NCBI RefSeq assembly: GCF_002575655.3
Contig: NC_053040.3
Location: 351,545,267-351,609,266 of the forward strand
Reading direction: 5' to 3'
DNA from: Aegilops tauschii subsp. strangulata
Lineage: Eukaryota; Streptophyta; Magnoliopsida; Poales; Poaceae
Length of the DNA stretch: 64,000 nt
Positions 1 to 10,589 of this stretch are shown in pieces; position 1 is the stretch's first letter; each line of letters begins with the position of its first letter. The notes under the pieces were generated by a model. That model searched no databases, was not told the DNA's origin, and saw only the letters and a program-made list of their open reading frames with translations. The position numbers were made by a program, and so were the translations under genes.

Positions 1-5
1 CAGTA

Positions 6-165
6 ATGCACATGCACAACCTACTACAAGTTAAATATGACAAGTGCATCATAACCATGTGTCCAGAGATGCACATGTACAAAATATATCACATCCTATT
101 ACAAGTTACCTACGCCAAGGATCATATCCATGTGTCCATAAATGCACATGCACAAAATATATCTC
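6..165. repeat. Imperfect tandem repeat, about 2.3 units
   Basis: The motif atgcacatg starts at 6, 69 and 142, and each copy is followed by related text (ctattacaagtta, then ccatgtgtcc). The units are about 63 and 73 bases long. The repeat lies just downstream of the stop of the minus-strand Myb/SANT-like reading frame, so it would fall in its 3' region. No function is evident. Confidence 0.6.
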
Positions 166-238
166 AGTTTTAAGCTAGCCCTCCCCTAGTACGAAATACT
201 AGTTCATTTGATTAGGTATTCCGAATTTTTCCAGTCAA

Positions 239-1639
239 CTAACCTAACCGTAATTCGTTACTTGAAAATGATAGAAATACTTCCCTGTTCTCCTTGTTGG
301 CGGTGAAGATGTCCGCTGCTTTTAGCATATCGGCCATCGAAAGACCCTCCAACCTTTCAAGTGCTTTGATGCATTTCTTGATGCTGAAGGGGTCCTTTAA
401 TTTCCTCTCCTCAATGGCTGCATACCTATCTATTTCTTCCCTTCTGAATTTCAGGTATCTCTCATGAAAATCATCAATACTGGTCGTCTTTTGCTTTTTC
501 GCTCTCTTCCTGCTAGTAACCTCAGGAGCTGAGCTAGATGGTCGACGATTGCGATGTACAACTTGTGGAATTTCATGCAAGGTTTGTCCAACATGTTGTG
601 AGGAAATTGGTATTGCTTCAACTTGTGGAGCATGTACTGTCAAGTCATTTCCTTGAGCCGAGTTTGCCTCAACTTGTGGAGCATGTACTGTCCGGTATTT
701 GGGAACATCATGATCTCTTAAGAGTTCAATGAGATATGCCTTCATCTGATGATTCCACTTGGCTCTACCAGAATTCTTAGCGGTACCTAGCAATATGAAA
801 AGTGCAGCTTTATAGGTCAGCTCTTTTTTAATATTGTGCATATACACATGGTCTCTAAAATGTAGTCACTTCTCTGAAAGTAATAGCAATCAAGTGTAAT
901 CTGATTTGTGGTACTGAAGGCAGGTGAGCAGGTTATATATTAAGTATATTACCTAATCGTAAAAATACGATGCCTTGATTTTATCTCTTTACTACAAGCA
1001 CACAACCAAGCCTTTTTTTATTCAGAGCAACACCACAGAACAACTAAGCTTCGGGGTAGGCTTTTAACTGTATTTTTCCAAGATGAGTACTACAAATAAA
1101 TAAATCAGAAAATGGATATCCTGTATCATATGCTACCAGGAAGTTCAGTCCATTTTCCGTAGTAGGTGGTCACAAATGCAAAATCATCATACATGTTAGT
1201 CAATCCTTGCACACATACATGGTTTAGGTATACAGGAACTCGCTTAGCAGGCTAGCAACACTTCCTGCTAGCATATATCATACATGAACAAGTAGAAGTA
1301 GATCTTTCTCCGTGTAACAACTTAAACACACAAGAAATAATCTCTATTCATTTATGCATCTAATAAACATACTGAATCTGTGTGATCTATTTTTGTTTTT
1401 TATAAACCTATAAATCTGAAGTAGAATTATATTTTAGGAGCGGAAATCAACAAGTACTAGGAAGTTTTATAGGAGAATAAATCAAAAAGGTTTGGACGGT
1501 TACCTTCTAGGGAGATTTCTTGACTTCCCCCAAATTTCTGGTCGTCATGCCCTTGCGTGGATGGAGGGGGTGGAGGGGGGAGATGGGGAGGCGGAGGAGG
1601 GTGGATTCGCCAGCCGACAGCGCTCCGCTGGTTCTCCAT
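239..1639 (-). pseudogene. Myb/SANT-like transposon-type protein with truncated domain
   Basis: The main frame is 239-847. A likely first exon is 1504-1639: ATG at 1639, a Pro-rich start, and a donor GT at 1503-1502. It can join in phase to an acceptor just upstream of 847. The exon-2 stretch GRAKWNHQMKAYLIELLRDH resembles the start of the plant Myb/SANT-like domain found in PIF/Harbinger ORF1 proteins. The rest of that domain is missing after about 25 residues and is replaced by two copies of TVHAPQVEA. A basic stretch (SRKRAKKQK) follows, then a helical C-terminus typical of these proteins (LERLEGLSMADMLKAADIF). Family members usually have a complete trihelix-like domain, so DNA binding is probably lost. 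It may be a decayed transposon ORF1 or a host gene derived from one. The splice is inferred. Confidence 0.5.
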
Positions 1640-1739
1640 GTTGATTCCGCGCCAAAGCAGTCTAGGGTTCCTTCTTCTCCGTGGGGAATTTTGGGGGAGT
1701 GGCGGGAGTGCTGAGAGAGAGAGGAGCGGCGGGGACTCT

Positions 1740-1915
1740 GTTTCCCGTGCCTTTCCATTAGGTATGTGTAGATTTTTTACTTTGCTGGAAAGTTTCCTTT
1801 ACTAAGGAAAGTGCAGCGCTCTTTCCTTTATCCCGAACGCCTCCAAAGGAAACTATCCGCAGGTAAGGAAAGTTGTACGATTCCTCCAAAAAAATCCTTC
1901 GTACCGAACAGGGCC
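1740..1915. mobile_element. Possible right end of a PIF/Harbinger-type element
   Basis: The sequence ends gaacagggcc at 1915 and is followed by TTA at 1916-1918. Read inward from that side it begins GGCCCTGTTCGG, which resembles PIF/Tourist termini in grasses, and TTA is their usual target duplication. The neighbouring Myb/SANT-like gene would fit as ORF1 cargo. The other end is not in the window, so this cannot be confirmed here. Confidence 0.35.
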
Positions 1916-2832
1916 TTACCCTCTATTTGGAGCGCCAAATAGGATTCGGGTGCGGTGATGTAAGACTATATCTAAGAATGTCATGCAGTTAAAAAACTCG
2001 GATGTTTTTTTGAACACAGACGCAAGCGCTCATACATATGTGCATACACTCACCTCATGAATGCACACACGCATACCCTACCCCTATGAGCACCTTCGAG
2101 CCGGCATATCATCTTGAGATTTACGAAGTCACCATAGGCGCCTCGTCGTCGACGGGAACATCTCCTCCCACTGAAAGTGCATCACCGGAAATCCTGAAAT
2201 AAATCCAGAAATAATGCCAGCACGAAGACTTAAACCCCTGGTGGGCTGGGGATACCACTGTCCCTCTAAGAGCAACTCTACCAGTCCCCGCAAAAAGCTC
2301 CGACCCGCAAAATAACTGCCAAAATGCGGGTCGGCGCGGAAAATCCCGCCCGAACAGACCCCACAAACGCGGCCGGCCCGCAAATTTTTTTGAGGGGTGC
2401 GGCACAATCTCGGCCCCAACCCGCGAATATGCGGGTTTCCCCCTCGCCCCTGCGGTGCCCCGTATCCCAGTGAAGCGGTTGGCGGGAGGGACATTTCAGC
2501 CCGCGTGTCTTTCCCCATCTCCTTCCACCGCCCGCCCGCCTTTGGTTCCGCTCGTCCGCCGTCGGCGATTCCGGCCAAATCTGCGGGCGGAATCGCGCCA
2601 CGGGGCCGTCCCCCACCCTCCAGCACCGATACACTGCACCCCCCCCCCCGTATCCGGCGAGAAGAGCCGCCCCTCGTCGCTGTCGCCACCGGGGATCGAC
2701 CTCCGTCGAGCCCGCCCCTCGTCGCCGCCCGGGATCACCCGCCACACGAGCCGTCGGTTAGTGTTTGTTTTGTGATATTTGTGAGCGGTATGCCTAGTTG
2801 ATTGACGCGGCGTGCGATTCTTGTCCATGTAG

Positions 2833-4083
2833 ATGGAATTGAGCACGTGCGAGAAGTTCTTGCTCTCCGATTCGGACGACTCGGATGTTGAGACCATGCT
2901 TGTGACCTTTCGGCAGCAGACATTAGTGATGTCACTTGCTGTGAAGGAGCACGAAGACGAGAACTGGAAGAGGCGGCGAGGATCGACCGTCGGGCGTCTT
3001 TGCATTCCTCGGAATCGCCATCTTGGGAACGAGATGTTGATGCAAGACTACTTCACGGAGAATCCAACATATCCACCGCACCTCTTCCGGAGAAGGTACT
3101 GAATGCGCCAATCCCTATTTGTGAAAATTGTTCAAGCTTGCGAGGCAAATTGTCGGTATTTTACTCAAAGAAGAAATGATGTGGGCTTAAAGGGATTTAG
3201 TGCATATCAAAAAATCTCCGCAGCTACGCGGGTGATTGCATATCGCGTTCCGGCTGACTATGTCGATGAGTACCTTCGCATTGGTGAAGATACCACAATT
3301 GAGTCAGTGCGTAGATTTGCAAAAGTGATCATCCGTGTCTTTGGTCCTGAGTATCTTCGGGCACCCAACGAGGATGATACAAAGAAATTGATGGCATCTA
3401 ATGAGAGGAGAGGTTGGCCTGGCATGCTAGGTAGCATTGATTATATGCATTGGACTTGGCAAAATTGTCCAAAGGCATGGTAAGGAATGTATTGTGGCAA
3501 GTCTCGTGATGCAACAATTGTGTTAGAGGCCATAGCATCCGAGGATTTATGGATTTGGCATTGCTTATTTGGTATGCCGGGCACTCTCAATGATATCAAT
3601 GTGTTGCAACGGTCTCATTTGTTTGCTAGGCTTGCTAGTGGTGATGCTCCTGCTTGCAACTACACTATCAATGGGCATGAATACACAAAAAGGTACTATC
3701 TTGTAGATGGTATATACCCTCCTTGATGCACCTTTGTCAAGAGCATCAAAGATCCCAAAACTAGAAAACATTGTGAATTTGCAAGGGTGCAACAGGCAGC
3801 CCGAAAAGACATTGAAAGAGCATTCGGGGTTTTGCAATCTAGGTTTGCCATTGTTTGTGGTCCTGCTCGTTTTTGGGACAAGAGGACCTTGAAAAATATC
3901 ATGACATGTTGTGTTATCCTTCACAATATGATTCTCGAAGATGAGAGAGGAATGAATTTGGAGTTCTTCTACGATAATGTGGGTAGCCGTGTCAAACCAG
4001 CTAGAGACCCTAACCGCATTAGAGTTTTTCTTAAGACCTACAAAGAGATTGAAAATGCAAACACCCACTTTCAACTTCAGTAG
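2833..4083 (+). pseudogene. PIF/Harbinger transposase (DDE_Tnp_4 type), three stops
   Basis: The protein lies in one frame from the ATG at 2833 to the stop at 4081-4083, with no frameshift. It is interrupted by TGA at 3100-3102, TAA at 3481-3483 and TGA at 3724-3726. The three catalytic positions are still visible: D in GSIDYMHW, D in GMPGTLNDINVL, and E in DIERAFGVLQSRF. The family cleaves and rejoins DNA at TWA targets. The first TGA sits where family members have Arg (FRRRY then stop) and the third where they have Trp (DGIYPP then stop), so both are explained by single transitions. The element cannot make a full transposase but decayed without indels, which suggests moderate age. Confidence 0.85.
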
Positions 4084-4164
4084 GATCTCATTGAACACCA
4101 TTGGCAAAGGGCTGGACAGTAGCTCCTTTTTGTATTCATTTGTATTTGTATTCATGACAAGTTT

Positions 4165-4270
4165 TGTAATGTGGATGATTGTTGTATTATGTTGGTAGTG
4201 GTGATTTGAATAATTATTTGTAATGTGGATGATTGTTGTATTATGTTGGTATTGAATAATTATTTAGTTT
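4165..4270 (+). repeat. Two-copy 54-bp tandem repeat in transposon 3' region
   Basis: tgtaatgtggatgattgttg starts at 4165 and again at 4219, and both copies continue into ttatgttggta. A weaker third copy (tgtagtgtggatg) follows near 4300. It lies after the transposase stop and inside the Harbinger element. Confidence 0.6.
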
Positions 4271-4620
4271 GCTTCTGTGATTTCAATAATTGTTTTGTAG
4301 TGTGGATGTTTGTTTTTATTTTTGTGTTGTCGATTTGATATTTGCGGGCCGGTGGGATGCGGGATGCAGCGGCGCAAGAGCAGACCCCGCAAAGCCAACC
4401 TGTAAAAAAGCATATTCCGTGAATATCCTTTTCCGTTTAGGGGGTCTGCATCTGCGGCCGTCCGCGCCGGCCCGCAAAGGCCGTTTTTCGCGAACTGCAA
4501 ACGGGTTATGCGGGCCGGCGGGATGCGGGGTCTGCTAGAGATACTCTAACCATCCAACCACACGTTGGTTTGCAAAAAAAACTCAGATGTGGTAGCTCAA
4601 TTAATGATGAGAGAGACTTA

Positions 4621-5017
4621 GGGCGTGTTCGGATGCTCTCCGCTCCTCAGCTCCGCTCCCGGAGTTGGTGGAGCGAGGACGAACGAGTAAACTCCGTGGA
4701 GTAGAAAACGCGGAGTGGAGTCAGTTGCAGTGCGATTACGCGGAGCAGCAATTTCTGAGATCTCGAGATCCTTAAATCACGGAGTTGATAAGATTTACAG
4801 AGAAATTACCACCGCCAAGTAACCAAAGGAAGAAAACAGTTTGCCTGGCCACACCCAACTCACTCGTTTCTATTTCCCCGCCCGGCTCCACATGAATCGG
4901 AGCCGAGCTGCATGGCGAACATCTTTCACGGGCGCTATTTTCTATAAGGAGCAGTATTTCTGGTGGAGAAGTGGAAGTCAAGGACTCGGAGGAGCTGGAG
5001 CATTTCCAAACACCCCC
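4621..5017. mobile_element. Tourist-type MITE (Harbinger)
   Basis: TTA at 4618-4620 and TTA at 5018-5020 flank the element. The left end is gggcgtgttcggatgctctc. The right end read inward is gggggtgtttggaaatgctc, so the ends are imperfect inverted repeats of about 25 bases. It is 397 bases long with no coding potential. Confidence 0.75.
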
Positions 5018-5204
5018 TTAAAATGTATCGTGAGGACGATACAACTCTTGTCTCCGGAACCAGTGCATAGTAACTTCAAAACTGAACATGTGTGGCAACT
5101 CTTTTTCTATTTCTCCCTCTACTACACGAGGACACTCCACAAGAGATCCACATATTAATCTCACCAGATGCAATATTTTAATTACCATATACAACTTTTA
5201 TATA

Positions 5205-5362
5205 CTCCCTCTGTTCCTAAATATAAGACCTTTTAGAGATTCCAATACAGACTAAATACGGAGCAAAATAAGTGAATCCATATTCTAAAAGATGTCTACA
5301 CACATTCGTACGTAGTTCGTATTGAAATATCTAAAAGGGCTTATATTTAGAAATGGAAGGAG
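5205..5362. mobile_element. Stowaway MITE (Tc1/mariner)
   Basis: The ends ctccctctgttcctaaatat and its near inverse (atatttagaaatggaaggag) are classic Triticeae Stowaway termini. TA dinucleotides at 5203-5204 and 5363-5364 form the target duplication. It is 158 bases long and non-coding. Confidence 0.88.
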
Positions 5363-5536
5363 TATAAGGTAGTGGATTGTTGTATTTGTACCTCTATTTA
5401 ATGCTCGTTGATACTGTTTCAGATATCAAGCATCCAGAGTGCCCTAATTTCCCACGCTAGCACGAGTTTTTATAGTGGAGTAAGTTAACCATATCCACTC
5501 GTCAATAACCTTCCAGTGCCTCATTGAAAAGGCTTT

Positions 5537-7205
5537 TGAAAGGATCGAGAAGAGGCGTCTAGAGGGGGGTGAATAGACTTTAAGAAGAAAAGTTGCAGTT
5601 TTTAATTTCCTTAAGTTGATGTAGAGTTTTGGCACAAGTTTAAACATTCACAATACATATCAAGCAAGCATGCCAAGAGTATATGAGCAGCGGAAAGTAA
5701 AGCATGCAAGTTGCCAGAATGTAAAGAGAAGGGATTGGAGTGTGCAAACGCAATTTGTAGACACGGAGATTTTTTATCCGTGGTTTTGATAGGTGGTGCT
5801 ATCGTACATCCACGTTGATGGAGACTTCAACCCACGAAGGGTAACGGTTGCGCGAGTCCACAGAGGGCTCCACCCACGAAGGGTCCACGAAGAAGCAACC
5901 TTGTCCATCCCACCATGGCCGTCGCCCACGAAGGACTTGCCTCACTCGGGTAGATCTTCATGAAGTAGGCGATCTCCTTGCCCTTACAAACTCCTTGGTT
6001 CAACTCCACAATCTTGACGGAGGCTCCCAAGTGACACCTAGCCAATCTAGGAGACACCACTCTCCAAGAAGTAACAAATGGCGTGTTGATGATGAACTCC
6101 TTGCTCTTGTGCTTCAAATGATAGTCTCCCCAACACTCAACTCTCTCTCACAGGATTTGGATTTGGTGGAAAGAAGATTTGAGTGGAAAGCAACTTGGGG
6201 AAGGCTAGAGATCAAGATTTATGTGGTTGGAATGGGATATCTTGACCTCAACACAAGTCTACTCTCAGAAAATATGTGTTGGAAGTGTAGGCATGTTCTG
6301 ATGGCTCTCTCCACAAATGAAGAGTAGGTGGAGGGGTATATATAGCCTCCACACAAAATCTAACCGTTACACACAAATCACCAAACTCGGTGGGACCGAT
6401 TCAGAGAACTAGGTCAGACCGATTTGGTTCATAATGTGACCGTTAGGGTTTTCGGTGGGACCGACATGTCAACTCGGTGGGACCGATATCATTAGGGTTA
6501 GGGCATAACGTAATCTCGGTGAGACCAATTACACAAACTCGGTGAGACCGATTTTGGTAATTGACAAACAGAGAGTTGGTCAGGCAAACTCGGTGGGACC
6601 GATTCGCTCATCTCGGTTATACCGAAACGTTACGAAGGGGAACCAGAGTGTTTGCATTGCAATCTCGGTGGGATCGATCGCATATTTCGGTGAGACCGAA
6701 ATTATTGCAATAGGCAACAGAGAGTTTGCAATCCCATCTCGGTGATACCGAGATCCCTATCGGTGAGACCAAAAAGACTAGGGTTTCTGGCAGTGGCTAT
6801 GTCAACTGAACTCGGTGGCGCTGGATAGAAAGTTTCGGTGGGGCCGAGTTTGACTTTTGGTTTAGGACATATGTGGATGTGAGAAAGTGGTTGAGGGCTT
6901 TGGAGCATATCACTATGCACTTTGAGCAAGCAGGCCATTAAGCAACACCTCATCCCCTCTTAATAGTATTGGCTTTCCTATGGACTCAATGTGATCTTGG
7001 ACCACTAAAATAGAAAATGTAGAGTCCTGAGCTTTGAGCTTGAGCCAATCCTTTGTCTTTAGCAACTTCAAGAGGTTCCACATCCTCTAGTCCATGCTAC
7101 TCCATTGTTGAACTTATCTGAAACATACTAGGTAGAAGCATTAGTCCAACAAGAGATATGTTGACATTAATTACCAAAATCACCCAGGGAGCACTTGTGC
7201 TTTCA
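5537..7205 (-). repeat. 3' LTR of the Copia element
   Basis: The 1,669-bp LTR is the downstream copy relative to the minus-strand coding region, because the polypurine tract abuts its right edge. It carries about 14 copies of the tcggtgggaccga-type inverted repeat between 6390 and 6860. It lacks a nine-base stretch present in the other LTR (gtgtaggtggttctctc there, gtctactctc here). Confidence 0.9.
6390..6860. repeat. Array of about 14 short inverted repeats, tcggtgggaccga type
   Basis: Units occur near 6391, 6409, 6451, 6473, 6515, 6537, 6588, 6613, 6662, 6685, 6737, 6757, 6811 and 6834. Each has arms tcggt and accga around a three-base centre, so it can pair with itself and reads nearly the same on both strands. 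Spacing is irregular (18 to 54 bases), so this is not a simple tandem repeat. Confidence 0.8.
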
Positions 7206-7219
7206 ATCTCCCCCTTTTT
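7206..7219 (-). other. Polypurine tract of the Copia element
   Basis: On the minus strand the sequence AAAAAGGGGGAGAT immediately precedes the LTR start TGAAAGCAC. This is the usual position of the primer for plus-strand DNA synthesis and fixes the element's orientation. Confidence 0.8.
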
Positions 7220-9111
7220 GGTAATTGATGACAACATACATCAAAGCTTTAGATAAGGATATAGAGAATAGCAAGTAAAGCTTTGGAAAGACATGTAACA
7301 TGCATAGGCTCCCCCTACATGTATGCAATCATATAAATATGGAACATAGGAGCATGTGAATGCATAAGCATGACAGAGTAAGTAATGTGTTACATGTATC
7401 TTGGCTATATGCATCAGAGCAAATGATGTCAGAATAGGAAATGTACTTTCATGCTCATGAGTCCTTCTTGCAAACAGTATATACATCAGCAAGAAATCCT
7501 CATGCACATGACTGTGATGCATATACTTACCTTGTGGTCTTGAGTTGGCTTAGGAAAGGATGAACCTGAGTAAACAAGGTTAGATAACACAAATACATCT
7601 ACTAGCCAAAGCAACCAAAAGAAACCACAAGAGTACCAAGACTGGGATGATATGTAGAGAGTGAGTACTGAGTACTCTATTGATATAGACATGTCCCCAA
7701 AGGTAAAGATATGCAATGAATTCAAGGATATCCTTCCCTTAGATGTCTTGCTCCCCCTGAATCTTGCATGGGATATTGGGAGAAGATAGGGAACAGAAAA
7801 TCAGAGCAAAGAAAAGAAACAGAGGTAATGCAAACAATCAAATATGAACATGTCTTTCCCCTCTTAAAGACATGTGACTTCTCTCCTCTTGAACACCAAG
7901 CATCTGGGGTTTCTTACACTTTCCCCCTGAGTATTCTCCCCCCCTATAGAAATGATTAAGCTTAAGCTTTGATGTGATCTCTCTCTCCCCCTTTGACATC
8001 AATTTCCAAGAAGAACTCTTCTGGATTTTTATTACAAAAGGGTTTGGTCCTTGAGTCACAAAGCAAAGTAGCAGGTCGAATGTGATGCTGGTAGAGGACA
8101 AGAATCATTGAGTGGAGCTGGAGCAGAATGAATGCAGGAATAAGTGGCAAGCTATCTTTCCTGTAGTAAAATCGGTGGCATCGAGTTGTGTGCTTCGGTG
8201 GCGCCGAAAGATTTCGGTTGGACCGAAGGAAGCAAACCGGTGTGACCGAGTTCATTAGAGAGAAAACACTTGTCACCTCAGCTCACTAGGCGATAAAGAT
8301 CTCACAAGGATTTGCAAGGAATTAGCTGAAAGATTTGCAATGAATTGGATGCAGGGAATGCAGAACACAAATAAACAGAAAAAGAATCTAGATGAAGTTT
8401 TTTTGAAAGGGAAAATAAATATGCATGAGACAAATGCAAGAGCACGGAGAAACACAAGAGAATTTCATCTAGAATTGGGCGGCGACAAAGTCACCTATGT
8501 TAGAGTAAATTGACTTGGGAGTCAAGTGAGGGCACTTGATCATAGGTCATACTCATCGTTTAAGCTCAAAATGGGGTTACCATTTTTCGTTTAAGCATCT
8601 TGATGTATTCACATCTTGTTGAGTTGCTTTGACTCATGTCTTTGAGTAAAGTTTCTCTAAGATGGAATAACATACCTTGGGTGATGGTGTTGATCTTGAT
8701 CATGTAGTTGAACTTGTGTGGGTTGCTCAAGGTTGATGTAGCTCATCAAGAGTTGGGAGCACCACTTGGAATTTGAGTTCATCTACCTACATGGGTTAGT
8801 TTTGCAAGGAAGAGCACTTGTGTATCCAAAATGACGATCATAAAACTTAACATAGAATTTGTCAAAGGATATGTTTGAAGGGTTTTGTGCTTCCTTGTCT
8901 TCAACCAGCATTGTGTAGAGACTTGGTGATGTAGAAATTGCTCAAGATATGAGTGAGTTGCAATTTCATGGATTTAGATTCATCCAAGTACCTACAAGGG
9001 TTAGATAGCATGCAAGGGTGCAAGTATATCCAAGACAAATAGATAGCATCATGAAGGAAATATCAAGGATTAGTCAAAGGCTCATGCCTTGCATGCATCC
9101 AAATGGAGTTC
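7220..9111 (-). other. Long non-coding tail between pol and 3' LTR
   Basis: About 1.9 kb separate the pol stop from the polypurine tract. No env-like frame is visible: reading frames are short and mixed. The stretch 8168-8250 holds four more units of the same inverted repeat seen in the LTR (cttcggtggcgccgaaa, tttcggttggaccgaag and relatives). SIRE-lineage elements often have a long region here, with or without an env-like gene. Confidence 0.6.
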
Positions 9112-10589
9112 CTACTCCAAGTTTGAAGCATCAATGATGTTCAATTCTCCTCTCAAACGGCAAAAGACTTTCTCATCAAGCGGTTTGGTGAATATATCTG
9201 CCAATTGCTTATCGGTGCGAACATGCTTAAGATTAATATCCCCTTTGGCAACGTGATCTCGAATGAAATGATGACAACCTTCAATATGCTTAGTTCGAGA
9301 ATGTTGCATGGGATTGTGAGCAATCTTGATAGCACTTTCATTGTCACAAAGCAATGGAACATGTTTCACATATATCCCATAATCTTTAAGAGTTTGGGTC
9401 ATCCAAAGTAATTGTGCACAACATGAACCTGCGGCAATGTATTCCGCTTCGGCGGTGGATAAGGATACCGAGTTTTGTTTCTTGGAGGACCAAGACACAA
9501 GAGATCTACCAAGAAATTGACAAGTACCCGAAGTGGACTTTCTATCAACCTTGTCTCCGGCACAGTCCGAATCGGAGTAACCAACAAGATCGAAAGAAGA
9601 CCTCTTAGGATACCAAATGCCAAAATTTGGTGTGTGCATTAAGTATCTCACTATCCGTTTCACAGCCTTAAGATGACACTCCTTAGGGGCCGCTTGATAT
9701 CATGCACACATGCACACACTTAACATAATATCGGGACGAGAGGCACATAGATATAACAATGAACCAATCATAGAGCGGTAAACTTTTTGATCAACCGGTT
9801 CACCGTCCTTAGTCAAGTCAAGATGTCCACTAGTAGGCATGGGTGTAGACATACCTTTGCATTCTTGCATATTGAACTTCTTGAATAAGTCCTTGGTGTA
9901 CTTGGTTTGAGAAACAAAGGTACCTTCCTTAGTTTGCTTGATTTGCAAACCAAGAAAGAATTTGAGTTCACTCATCATAGATATCTCAAACTTCTCCCAC
10001 ATTAGCTTTCCAAACTTCTCACTAAAATGAGGGTTAGTCGAACCAAATATAATATCATCAACATAAATTTGGCACACAAATAGTTCTCCATTAACCCTTT
10101 TAGTACAAAAAGAGTAGAATCTATTTTTCCAATTTCAAAGCCTTTTTCAATAAGGAACTTGGTCAAGCATTTATACCACGCTCTAAGAGCTTGTTTAAGA
10201 CCATAAAGAGCTTTGTGAAGTTTGTAAACATGATTAGGTTTCTTATGATTGACAAAGCCGGGAGGTTGCTTAACATAAACTTCCTCCTCAATTTCACCAT
10301 TTAGAAAAGCACTTTTAATGTCCATTTGGTACAAGGTGATGTCATGGTGATTAGCATAAGCAAGTAAGATGCGAATGTACTCAAGTCTAGCAACGGGAGC
10401 ATATGTCTCACCATAGTCCTTACCTTCGACTTGAGTGTAGCCTTGGGCGACTAGGCGTGCTTTGTTGCGGACGACTTGACCATCTTCATCTTGCTTGTTG
10501 CGAAACACCCATTTGGTACCAATGATGTTGTGGTTGTTGTCGGGCTTCTCGACCAATGTCCACACTTGGTTTCTCTCAAAGTTGTGTAG
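9112..10589 (-). pseudogene. Copia reverse transcriptase and RNase H, broken
   Basis: The RT fingers and palm are at 10002-10589 ([35 protein letters not shown]). The catalytic box YVDD and the rest of RT are at 9700-10077 in a different frame. A one-base loss in a T-run near 10107-10112 explains the shift. RNase H follows at 9112-9699 (GYSDSDCAGD, LSTAEAEYIA, DNESAI, HIEGCHHFIRD). A TGA at 9700-9702 separates it from RT in the same frame, at a place where CGA (Arg) is expected. The domains copy RNA to DNA and degrade the RNA strand. This copy cannot make them as one chain. Confidence 0.9.

Larger units (their letters stand above)
2270..4546 (+). mobile_element. Complete PIF/Harbinger DNA transposon, decayed
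   Basis: The element is flanked by TAA at 2267-2269 and TAA at 4547-4549. Its ends are inverted repeats: gagcaactctaccagtcccc on the left pairs with the reverse complement of the right end over about 22 bases with four mismatches. Subterminal regions on both sides are GC-rich and share gcgggccgg-type words. The inside holds one transposase-like reading frame on the plus strand. The length of 2,277 bases is short for an autonomous element because no Myb-like ORF1 is present inside. TIR plus 3-bp TWA duplication plus transposase type together identify the superfamily. Confidence 0.88.

Noticed and set aside
1507..1805. Overlapping G- or P-rich frames on both strands
   Set aside because: They come from one GC-rich stretch. 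Only the minus frame 1504-1639 is kept, because it can splice to the Myb/SANT-like exon.
2121..3005. Six GC-rich frames near the left end of the Harbinger element
   Set aside because: They overlap the terminal repeats and each other in all frames, have no family likeness, and reflect GC-rich subterminal DNA.
3565..4155. 196-codon minus-strand frame
   Set aside because: It is antisense to the clear transposase frame and has no domain.
7241..8455. Several Cys/Phe-rich minus-strand frames that could be an env-like gene
   Set aside because: They are short, overlap in different frames and show no signal peptide plus membrane anchor arrangement.
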